Origin: Sphingomonas bacterium
Lineage (GTDB): Bacteria; Pseudomonadota; Alphaproteobacteria; Sphingomonadales; Sphingomonadaceae
DNA length: 35,532 nt
Assembly (NCBI GenBank): GCA_028289965.1
Contig: JAQGKS010000095.1
Coordinates: 1 to 35,532, forward strand
Direction: 5' to 3'
Part shown: piece after piece, positions 1 through 6,022 of the stretch
Layout of the letters: every line of letters starts with the position of its first letter
Position numbering within the stretch: the first letter of the stretch is position 1
Made by a program: the position numbers and the translations under genes
Notes under the pieces: model-generated
Told to the model about the DNA's origin: nothing
Database searches by the model: none
The model's input: the letters and a program-made list of their open reading frames with translations, nothing else

Positions 1-768
1 CGGCGGCGGCGGAGGAGGCGGGGGCGGCGGCGGCGGGGGAGGCGGCGGCGGCGGCGGAGCAGCCGGTTCGCCGAAGTTGTAGCTTATGCCCGCGAGCAGG
101 CTGTGCGAGCGATAGCGGGTGTCGGCACGGTCGCCATTGCCGGCGGTGAAGCGGACGTCCTCGACGTTGAAGAAGCGATACTTCAGGCTGACGTCGAAGC
201 GGCTGGTGAGCGGTGCACGCACACCGGCGATCGCCTGCCACGCAAAGCGCGTGTCGCGATCGTCGAGCAGCAGCACCTGGTTGCTGGTGCGGTTGATGCC
301 CGCCTTGACGCGCGCGCCGCCGACACCGCCGCCGACGAAGCCCTGGATGCCGTCATCCGGGCCGAAGTCCAGCATGCCGTTGATCATGGCGCTGTAGACC
401 TGGGTGTTGCCGAAGCCCTTGTAGCGGCCGCCAGCCTGTGTGCCGACCGGGCGACATGCGACGTTGGCGCAGAAGGCACCGCCGACCAGATCGATCGACT
501 TCACTTCGGCGCGCTTGTAGCCGCCTTCCACTTCGACGCGGAAACCGCCGAAATCATAGCCGATCACGCCGTCCGAATCGATGCCGTAGCGCGAATCGAC
601 GACGATGCCGTTGTTGGCCGAGCGCCGAGGGCCGGTCAGATCATATTTCAGATCCTCGACGATCGACGTGCCGACGTGGCCGCCGACGTACCAGGCTCCA
701 TCGCGTGCCATCGCTGGCGATGCCATCGCCAGCGGCGCAACCGCAGCTAGAAAAACAAGTCTCCGCAT
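1..768 (-). CDS. OmpA-family outer-membrane protein, C-terminus cut by window edge
   Basis: Reading from the ATG at 768 gives 256 codons with no stop before the window edge. A signal peptide (MRRLVFLAAVAPLAMASPAMA) is followed by a beta-barrel domain of the OMP_b-brl type. It starts with GAWYVGGHVGTS, contains repeated alternating strands such as GGFRVEVEGGYK and FDVSLKYRFFNVED, and ends in SLLAGISYNFG. The last 19 visible codons all encode proline. In sphingomonad proteins of this plan the proline linker joins the barrel to a C-terminal OmpA peptidoglycan-binding domain; that domain would lie beyond position 1 and is inferred, not seen. The likely role is anchoring the outer membrane to the wall and perhaps acting as a small pore. 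The gene is transcribed away from the channel gene at 1603 and has its own upstream region. Confidence 0.85.
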   Translation of the reverse strand, partial: MRRLVFLAAVAPLAMASPAMARDGAWYVGGHVGTSIVEDLKYDLTGPRRSANNGIVVDSRYGIDSDGVIGYDFGGFRVEVEGGYKRAEVKSIDLVGGAFCANVACRPVGTQAGGRYKGFGNTQVYSAMINGMLDFGPDDGIQGFVGGGVGGARVKAGINRTSNQVLLLDDRDTRFAWQAIAGVRAPLTSRFDVSLKYRFFNVEDVRFTAGNGDRADTRYRSHSLLAGISYNFGEPAAPPPPPPPPPPPPPPPPPPP

Positions 769-1180
769 CTTCGAGCTCCCATTTGTCGTCATTGCAAGCA
801 CACGCCACAGCCGCAGAAGGCCATGATCTAGTAGCTTTACTCCCAGTCTCACGCTTACTCCGATACCGCATCGGGCAAGTAAAAAGCTAGAGAGATTCTT
901 TCGATCTAGAACAAGAGCTTGGCCCCTGCTCCAATCCACCACGCGTATCTCTGCAGCAAGCGCAACTATTGTTATTCAGCCCTGGATTCGGGCAAGACCG
1001 TGTTCCTTCGGTTACACGATTCCTGCGCGCTGGCTTTTCACACCGGCACGCGGGAATCGAGCGCGAAAATTGACCACGCGAAACACAGACTCCGAACTTG
1101 CGGCTTTGTTCCAAGGCATGTGCGTGTGCGAGAAAATCGCTCGTCGGGTGTGTGCGCAGGGTCACTATCGCGCAAAACTG
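769..1180. other. Non-coding region upstream of the OmpA-like gene
   Basis: I see no convincing gene here: the open frames have no ribosome binding site and arginine-rich, shadow-like composition. The part next to 768 should hold the promoter and leader of the leftward OmpA-like gene (GGGAG lies just upstream of its ATG). The part near 1060-1180 is relatively AT-rich for this genome and contains TTGACC at 1070, but no good -10 box at the right spacing, so I do not call a promoter. Confidence 0.5.
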
Positions 1181-1207
1181 CGGCCCGAACGTTAACCGTT
1201 CGGGCCG
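1181..1207. terminator. Perfect 11-bp inverted repeat, possible insulator or terminator
   Basis: CGGCCCGAACG (1181-1191), a TTAAC spacer, then CGTTCGGGCCG (1197-1207) form a perfect 11-bp stem. On the minus strand a short TTTT run follows three bases after the stem, so it could stop leftward transcription before the OmpA-like gene. On the plus strand there is no T-run. No gene ends here, so it may instead be an operator or mark the end of an unannotated small RNA. Confidence 0.4.
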
Positions 1208-1472
1208 CCAGCAAGGGGTCGGGATAGCGAACTCCTTGAGGTCGCGATGCGAAGATGTTCATGCGCTTTGCGATGCGAGAAGAGCGGCGTTGCGCCTTCG
1301 CCGACGCAAGCGACGGCTTTGTCGCAGGGTGGAGGATGTGCATCGCCGGTGCGGGGCTGTCGGTTCCTGGAGCGGGTCGCCCGGCCGCTTGGTTTCCCAT
1401 CTTCTTTTGCACTTGCGAACAAACGCGCGATGCGAAATGCTCCAGGGAAGGCAGGCGCTCTCGCTTGCCGCG

Positions 1473-1530
1473 AAGGCGAACCCCAGCGCCGGGGCCAGCC
1501 TTTTCCGACGCCATACAGCAACGCCGCTGT
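1473..1530 (+). promoter_or_regulatory. Two-hairpin ANTAR-type (NasT-like) antitermination RNA element
   Basis: Two small hairpins with six-base loops lie in tandem in the leader of the channel gene. The first has stem CCCC/GGGG (1481-1484, 1491-1494) with loop AGCGCC, extended across an internal loop by AAGGC/GCCTT (1473-1477, 1498-1502). The second has stem ACAGC/GCTGT (1515-1519, 1526-1530) with loop AACGCC. Both loops have A at position 1 and G at position 4, the signature known for RNA bound by ANTAR-domain antiterminators such as NasR, NasT and EutV. The 3' arm of the second hairpin is part of the 5' arm of the terminator at 1523-1572, so the two structures exclude each other, as that mechanism requires. 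No ANTAR protein is encoded in this window. Confidence 0.75.
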
Positions 1531-1572
1531 TCGACCTGTCGCTCCCGCGACAGGCCGAACCGCGGCTTTTTT
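1523..1572 (+). terminator. Intrinsic terminator in the leader of the channel gene
   Basis: Arms 1523-1542 and 1547-1566 pair over 20 positions with only two mismatches, closing a four-base TCCC loop, and six T residues follow at 1567-1572. It lies 30 bases before the ATG at 1603, so it should stop transcription before the gene unless the overlapping hairpin at 1515-1530 is stabilised. This is a regulatory attenuator rather than an end-of-gene terminator. Confidence 0.85.
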
Positions 1573-1602
1573 CGTGCCCACCGAACAGCAACGAGGATCG
1601 CC

Positions 1603-2919
1603 ATGCGAACCGGTTACCGAACGCAAGCCCAGCATCGTCGGACGGCGCGCGGCCGACTTCATGGGGTTTCGGGCGGCGGCCGGAGACCGGCAAGCCGGAT
1701 CCACGGCGCGGCCGTCAAAGTCGCTCTCGGTGCGGCGACGATGCTGGGGGCTGGCGGGCCGGCGGCGGCGCAGGATCTGGTGCTCAAGCCCGTGCTGGAT
1801 GCCCGCGTGCGGTATGAGCATGTCGATCAGGCCGGTTTGCATCCCGATGCGAATGCGGTGACGGCGCGCGTTCGCGGCGGCGTGTCAGCCGAGGCCGGCA
1901 CGCTTTCCGGGCTGATGGAGGCGCAAGGGACGCTCGCGCCGGTGGGCCAATATTATGATGGACTGGAGGGCAGCGCGCCGCCGCCACTGGTCGCAGACCC
2001 GCAGAACATCGCGCTGTATCGCGCGCAGCTCCAGTACAAGAGCGGGCCGCTCGCGCTCACCGCCGGGCGGCAGCGTATCCAGCTCGATGATGAACGCTTC
2101 GTCGGTGCGGTCGACTTCCGCCAGAACGGCCAGACGTTCGATGCGGTGCGCCTGCAATATTCGGGAATGGCGAAGGTGAAGGTCGATCTCACTTATGCCT
2201 GGGGCGTGCGCACGATCTGGGGCATCGACGGCGGTGGCGCACGGCAGCAGGCGGCGTCGGGCGATAACCTCTTGGGCAATCTGAGCTATGCGACCCCGCT
2301 CGGAACGGTGACGGCCTTCGCCTATCTGGTCGATCAGGACGAAGCCGCGCTGCAGGGCTATCGCCTGTCCAGCCAGAGCTATGGCGGCCGCCTCGCCGGC
2401 GCGCATGCCTTCTCGGAGGGCGCCAAGCTTTCCTACCAGGCGAGCTTTGCCCGACAGGCCGCGTATCGGCGCAACCCCAACCGCTATCGCGCCAACTATT
2501 ACCTCGTCGACGCCGCGCTACAGCTGCGCGCGCTCAAGCTGGGCGCGGGCTATGAGGTGCTGGGCGCGGATCGCGGGGTCGCACTCACCTCGTTCCAGAC
2601 ACCGCTGGCAACGGCGTTCAAGTTCCAGGGCTGGGCCGACAAGTTCCTGACGACGCCGCCGAACGGCGTGCGCGATCTCTATGCCAGCCTCGGCTACAGC
2701 TTCCCCCAGGTCGGCCCGGCCAAGGCGGTCACGCTGCAGGCGGCCTATCACCGGTTCGACAGCGATCGGCTGAGCCAGCATTATGGAAATGAGCTGAACC
2801 TGCTGGCGAGCGCCAAGTTGGGGCGCTACACGCTGACGACCCGCTTTGCCGAGTATCGGGCGGAGCGGTTTGCCACCGACACCCGCAAGGCGTGGGTCCA
2901 GATGGACTTTGCGCTGTGA
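1603..2919 (+). CDS. Alginate-export-like outer-membrane channel
   Basis: The 438-residue protein resembles the alginate export (AlgE-like) beta-barrel family. The start at 1603 was chosen because AACGAGGATCGCC precedes it, it lies after the leader terminator, and an export signal with a long basic n-region ends in GGPAAAQD. The upstream in-frame ATG at 1255 would translate through the leader hairpins. The mature part begins LVLKPVLDARVRYEHV and carries the family pattern GRQRIQLDDERFVGAVDFRQ followed by TFDAVRL. It ends in a C-terminal strand closing on Phe-Ala-Leu (WVQMDFAL), usual for outer-membrane barrels. Family members next to HPP-type genes are common around nitrate assimilation loci. 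With the antitermination leader and the HPP gene downstream, I infer a pore for nitrate, nitrite or another small anion rather than alginate. Confidence 0.8.
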   Translation: MRTGYRTQAQHRRTARGRLHGVSGGGRRPASRIHGAAVKVALGAATMLGAGGPAAAQDLVLKPVLDARVRYEHVDQAGLHPDANAVTARVRGGVSAEAGTLSGLMEAQGTLAPVGQYYDGLEGSAPPPLVADPQNIALYRAQLQYKSGPLALTAGRQRIQLDDERFVGAVDFRQNGQTFDAVRLQYSGMAKVKVDLTYAWGVRTIWGIDGGGARQQAASGDNLLGNLSYATPLGTVTAFAYLVDQDEAALQGYRLSSQSYGGRLAGAHAFSEGAKLSYQASFARQAAYRRNPNRYRANYYLVDAALQLRALKLGAGYEVLGADRGVALTSFQTPLATAFKFQGWADKFLTTPPNGVRDLYASLGYSFPQVGPAKAVTLQAAYHRFDSDRLSQHYGNELNLLASAKLGRYTLTTRFAEYRAERFATDTRKAWVQMDFAL

Positions 2920-3015
2920 TGCCGGCGTTTTGCGTGCCGACAGGCGGTGAGCGGTCGACTGACCTTGCGGTGAGACGCCGCCGCGGAGCCTGAATGCCGC
3001 AGGTTCCCATCGGCG

Positions 3016-3759
3016 ATGTTCCGATGCAATAGCGCCGCGATGACATGGCTTGGCAGTTTCGGCGCGGTGGCATTGCAGACCAATTATCGCGAATGGCTTC
3101 GCGGCGCGATCGGGGTGCTGCTGGGCATCGCGCTGACCGGCGCGATCGCGACCGCCTGGTTCGGCTCTGCCAACGGATTGCCGCTGTTGATCGCCCCGCT
3201 CGGCGCCTCGGCCGTGCTGCTGTTCGGCGTTCCGGCCAGTCCGCTGGCGCAGCCATGGCCGATCCTCGCCGGAAACACGGTGTCGGCGGCGATCGGCGTT
3301 GCCTGCGCGCATGGCATCGGATCGCCGCTCGCCGCAGCCGCGGCATCGGTCGCCCTGGCGTTCGCGGCAATGTCCGTGTTGCGCTGCGTCCATCCGCCGG
3401 GCGGCGCGGTCGCGCTCAGCGCGGTGATCGGTGGTCCCTATGTGGCGCAGCTCGGCTATGAGTTCATCCTGGCGCCGGTGCTGCTGAACTCCGCGCTGCT
3501 CGCCATCGGCGCGGTGCTGTACAATAATCTCACCGGCCGATCCTATCCCCACCGCGCCCATGCACCGGAACATCCGCACCCCCCGCGCCGTACCGTGGTG
3601 CTGGAGGAGGAGGACTTTGCGGCGGTGCTGGCGGATTATGGCGAGACGCTCGACATCAGCCGCGAGGACCTTGAGGTGCTCTACCGCGAGTTGCTCGGTC
3701 GCGCCGAAAACAAGCGGCACGGTCCGGCGATGGTCGGACAGGGAGAGCTGGACCTCTGA
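3016..3759 (+). CDS. HPP-family integral membrane protein
   Basis: This 247-residue protein has about five hydrophobic segments in residues 30-175 and the family-defining His-Pro-Pro-Gly-Gly at residues 126-130. It also has the typical GASAVLLFGVPASPLAQPW stretch near residue 64. HPP proteins of cyanobacteria and chloroplasts transport nitrite, and bacterial ones often sit beside nitrate assimilation genes. The hydrophilic, acidic C-terminus (LEEEDFAAVLADYGETLDIS) probably lies in the cytoplasm. The gene starts about 95 bases after the outer-membrane channel and probably shares its transcript, so both would answer to the antitermination leader. The start is uncertain: ATG 3016 has only a weak GCAGG upstream, and ATG 3040 is an alternative without a visible ribosome binding site. 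The nitrite role here is inferred. Confidence 0.8.
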   Translation: MFRCNSAAMTWLGSFGAVALQTNYREWLRGAIGVLLGIALTGAIATAWFGSANGLPLLIAPLGASAVLLFGVPASPLAQPWPILAGNTVSAAIGVACAHGIGSPLAAAAASVALAFAAMSVLRCVHPPGGAVALSAVIGGPYVAQLGYEFILAPVLLNSALLAIGAVLYNNLTGRSYPHRAHAPEHPHPPRRTVVLEEEDFAAVLADYGETLDISREDLEVLYRELLGRAENKRHGPAMVGQGELDL

Positions 3760-4060
3760 GGGCCCATGGCGGGGCTTGGCCAATAAATGCGAACAGCACA
3801 GGGGCGGTTCCCCAAACGAATGTGCTCCGCCGAGCGCCAGGCACGGCAGGGCACTGTCCGGGTCGAAGGGACGGAAACTTAACCAATTTGGTCCCACAAA
3901 GTTCCGCTGCGCCGGCCCGGTATGCAACTTTCTCGTGCTTGCTGCTCGCGTGCACCAGTTCGATCAAACCCGCCTATTGGGGCCTTGCCCCTGCGCCCGA
4001 TCCACGTCTGCGGCCACGGACGCTTCAGCCGGCAAAAGATGCGCCATGGCCGATAGGGAG
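3760..4060. other. Non-coding spacer between the HPP gene and the MFS leader
   Basis: I find no gene with a credible start. The region contains a small palindrome ACCAATTTGGT (3882-3892) directly after CTTA, and GGGGC-CTT-GCCCC near 3980. It presumably holds the end of the HPP transcript and the promoter for the MFS transporter, but no clear -35/-10 pair is visible. Confidence 0.4.
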
Positions 4061-4123
4061 TAGCCACGGCCCTCCGGCTTCGGCAACTTAGCCGAAACTG
4101 GAAAATAGCGTGGTTAGGGAGGG
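4061..4123 (+). promoter_or_regulatory. Structured leader able to mask a ribosome binding site
   Basis: TAGCCACG (4061-4068) pairs with CGTGGTTA (4109-4116), eight pairs with one G-U. Inside it, TTCGGC-AACTTA-GCCGAA (4079-4096) forms a perfect six-pair hairpin. CCCTCC (4070-4075), lying within the loop, is fully complementary to GGAGGG (4118-4123), the ribosome binding site of the ATG at 4127. The two long pairings either form a pseudoknot or are alternatives. Both arrangements are familiar from translational riboswitches and thermosensors. I do not recognise a known riboswitch class. Confidence 0.5.
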
Positions 4124-4126
4124 TTC

Positions 4127-4222
4127 ATGACGATCATCTGTGTCTCGGCAGCGACACGACGCGGCGGAGCGGCGCCGCCGTCTGCCGCGGGATTAGGCGC
4201 TCCGGCGAGGGGCGCATGGTGA
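4127..4222 (+). CDS. 31-codon upstream ORF overlapping the MFS start
   Basis: GGGAGGG (4117-4123) followed three bases later by ATG gives a 31-residue peptide beginning MTIICVSAATRR and ending RGAW. Its TGA (4220-4222) lies four bases into the MFS gene, whose ATG is at 4216. This stop/start arrangement suggests translational coupling: ribosomes finishing the small ORF would restart on the transporter. The peptide has no recognisable domain and may only serve regulation. Whether it is translated is an inference from the ribosome binding site and the overlap. Confidence 0.45.
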   Translation: MTIICVSAATRRGGAAPPSAAGLGAPARGAW

Positions 4223-5538
4223 AGCCGAACGCCGACCCGATCGACGCAGGTGCCGGCGATGGCGCCGCGACGCCCGAACGCTGGACGCCGGGGCTCTGCT
4301 ATTTCCTCGGTTTTCTGACGCTCATTTCGATGTTCAACTATATGGATCGCTCGTTGCTCGGGCTGGTCCTGCCGCTGATCAAGGCCGATCTTCAGCTCTC
4401 GGATACCGCGCTGGGGCTGATCTCGGGGCTAGCGTTCGTGTTATTCTATTCGACGCTGGGCATTCCGATCGCCTCGCTCGCGGATCGCTCCAACCGCCGC
4501 AACATCGTTGCGCTCGGCTTTGGTTTCTGGAGCCTGATGACGGCCGTTTCGGGCAGCGTCGTCACCGGCTGGCAGATGGCGATGGCGCGCTTCATGATGG
4601 GCGCGGGCGAGGCCGCCGGGCTGGCCCCGTCGCAGTCGATGATCGCCGATCGCTTCTCCAAGGGACGGCGACCGCTCGCGTTGTCGATCTTTACCAGCGC
4701 CTTCGCGCTCGATGCGCTGATCTTCCTGCCGCTCGCCGCGTGGGGCGCGGATACGCTGGGATGGCGGACGGTGTTCCACATCTCGGGCGTGGTCGGCGTC
4801 GTCCTCGCCATCGTCTTTTATTTCACCGTCAAGGAGCCGGAGCGCGGCATGACCGACGCAGGGGCGTCGCAGGAGAAGGTGAAGATGCTCGCCGCGCTGC
4901 GCATCCTCGCCAAGTCGCGCGCTTATGTGCTGCTGATGGTCGGCGTGTCGTTCACCGGGGGCGCGCTCTATGCGGCGGGTACGTGGGGGACGGCCTTCCT
5001 GGTGCGCGTCCACGGCCTCAGCATCACCCAGATCGGCGCCGGCATCGGGCCGGTGCGCGGCGTGCTCGGCCTGATCGGCATCCTCGGGGCGGGCTATCTC
5101 GCCAACGCGCTGGGCAATCGCGATCCGCGGTGGCGGCTGTGGGTGCCGGCGCTGTGCTGCCTGTTGTTCGTGCCGGGCCAGTTGATGCTGCTGCTGTCGG
5201 ATACGACCTGGGTGTGGGTTGCCGGGCTCGGCATCACCGGCCTGCTCACCACTGCCTATCAGGGGCCGATCTACGCCGCGGTGGTGAACATCGCGCCGCC
5301 AAGGATGCGGGCGGTGGCGATTTCGGTGCTGGTCTTCTTCACGGGACTGGCGGGTCAGGTGTGCGGCCCGCTGATCGTCGGCGTGCTCAATGACGCGCTG
5401 GAGCCGACCTACGGCGATCATGCGATTCGCTATTCGCTGCTGGTGGTGGCGGGATGCTCGTTCTTCGCCGCGGTGGCTTTCTACCTTGCATCGCGCGTCC
5501 AGACGAAAGAGCCGGAGAATGCAACGCAGGGTGCCTGA
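4216..5538 (+). CDS. MFS transporter, Spinster-like family
   Basis: The 440-residue protein has the twelve-helix plan of the major facilitator superfamily. Helix 1 (YFLGFLTLISMFNYMDRSLL) contains the N-Y-M-D-R motif typical of the Spinster-like branch. The signature loop between helices 2 and 3 reads ASLADRSNRRN, and helix 4-5 has RFMMGAGEAAGLAPSQSMIADRF. The second half repeats the pattern (AVSFF-type helices ending near residue 425), followed by a short charged tail. Substrates of bacterial members are mostly unknown; sugars, organic acids or lipids are all possible. GAGGGG lies directly before the start at 4216. The structured leader and upstream ORF suggest translational control. It converges on the lipoprotein gene at 5622 across a large palindrome. 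Confidence 0.85.
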   Translation: MVKPNADPIDAGAGDGAATPERWTPGLCYFLGFLTLISMFNYMDRSLLGLVLPLIKADLQLSDTALGLISGLAFVLFYSTLGIPIASLADRSNRRNIVALGFGFWSLMTAVSGSVVTGWQMAMARFMMGAGEAAGLAPSQSMIADRFSKGRRPLALSIFTSAFALDALIFLPLAAWGADTLGWRTVFHISGVVGVVLAIVFYFTVKEPERGMTDAGASQEKVKMLAALRILAKSRAYVLLMVGVSFTGGALYAAGTWGTAFLVRVHGLSITQIGAGIGPVRGVLGLIGILGAGYLANALGNRDPRWRLWVPALCCLLFVPGQLMLLLSDTTWVWVAGLGITGLLTTAYQGPIYAAVVNIAPPRMRAVAISVLVFFTGLAGQVCGPLIVGVLNDALEPTYGDHAIRYSLLVVAGCSFFAAVAFYLASRVQTKEPENATQGA

Positions 5539-5577
5539 TCAGGCCGCCCCCTCGCGCCGCGTGCCCCGGCTCCGTCG

Positions 5578-5609
5578 CACCATGGCGGGCGCGTCGGCCC
5601 GCCATGGTG
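5578..5609. terminator. Perfect 13-bp hairpin between convergent genes
   Basis: CACCATGGCGGGC (5578-5590) and GCCCGCCATGGTG (5597-5609) pair perfectly around a GCGTCG loop, between the end of the MFS gene and the end of the lipoprotein gene. Neither side has a true T-run, so it is terminator-like rather than a textbook intrinsic terminator. Its position fits a two-way transcription stop. Confidence 0.55.
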
Positions 5610-5621
5610 ATTATCGGGTGA

Positions 5622-5915
5622 TTACTGCCCGTTGATGACCGCGTTCTTCTCACCGGCGGTGAGTGCGTCCGCGTTGACGTCCGAATCGTCGATCGCCTCT
5701 TCCCTGGCTTCGCCCGCGTCGCGGGTCGCCTCGGCATTGGCTTCCATCGCGTCCGCGGCCGGGCCGCTCATATTGTCGGCGGCGGCATCCATCGCATCGG
5801 CGCGATTCTCCATCGCCTCCTGCGCCTGCTCGCCCAGCTTGTCGTCGCCCTTCCCGCCACACGCCGCGAGGAGCAGCAGGCTGGGGGCGAGCGCCAGGAG
5901 CATCTTGTTGCGCAT
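5622..5915 (-). CDS. Small alanine-rich acidic lipoprotein
   Basis: This 97-residue protein begins MRNKMLLALAPSLLLLAACGG, a lipoprotein signal peptide with lipobox LAAC, so the cysteine near residue 19 should be lipidated and the protein anchored to a membrane facing the periplasm. The rest is rich in Ala, Glu, Asp and Asn with a heptad-like run (EQAQEAMENRADAMDAAADN) that may form a helix or coiled coil. AGAGGA precedes the ATG at good spacing. Similar short lipoproteins are common in sphingomonads and have no assigned role. It lies downstream of the PBP gene on the same strand with a gap of about 107 bases. Confidence 0.8.
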   Translation of the reverse strand: MRNKMLLALAPSLLLLAACGGKGDDKLGEQAQEAMENRADAMDAAADNMSGPAADAMEANAEATRDAGEAREEAIDDSDVNADALTAGEKNAVINGQ

Positions 5916-6022
5916 GTCTTGTGATTCCTCTGTTTGGTTTCCGTCCGGAAGCGCTTAGCGCCCCAGAACGGAGCCGGTTCCGTGCCACCGTCGGAAAAGG
6001 GGAACCGTTCGACCGTTCGGGC

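Noticed and set aside
103-750. 215-codon plus-strand ORF opposite the OmpA-like gene
   Set aside because: It is antisense to a clear signal-peptide-plus-barrel gene, has no ribosome binding site and no domain.
1255-1602. N-terminal extension of the channel gene from ATG 1255
   Set aside because: It would translate through the two hairpins and the terminator, has no ribosome binding site and is not protein-like; the signal peptide and ribosome binding site support 1603.
3822-4091. Plus-strand ORF with a lipobox-like LLLACTSS
   Set aside because: The lipobox is internal and not near a start, no ribosome binding site precedes ATG 3822, and the frame runs through the structured MFS leader.
4079-4096. 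Hairpin TTCGGC-AACTTA-GCCGAA as an ANTAR target
   Set aside because: The loop has T rather than G at position 4 and there is no second hexaloop hairpin or terminator.
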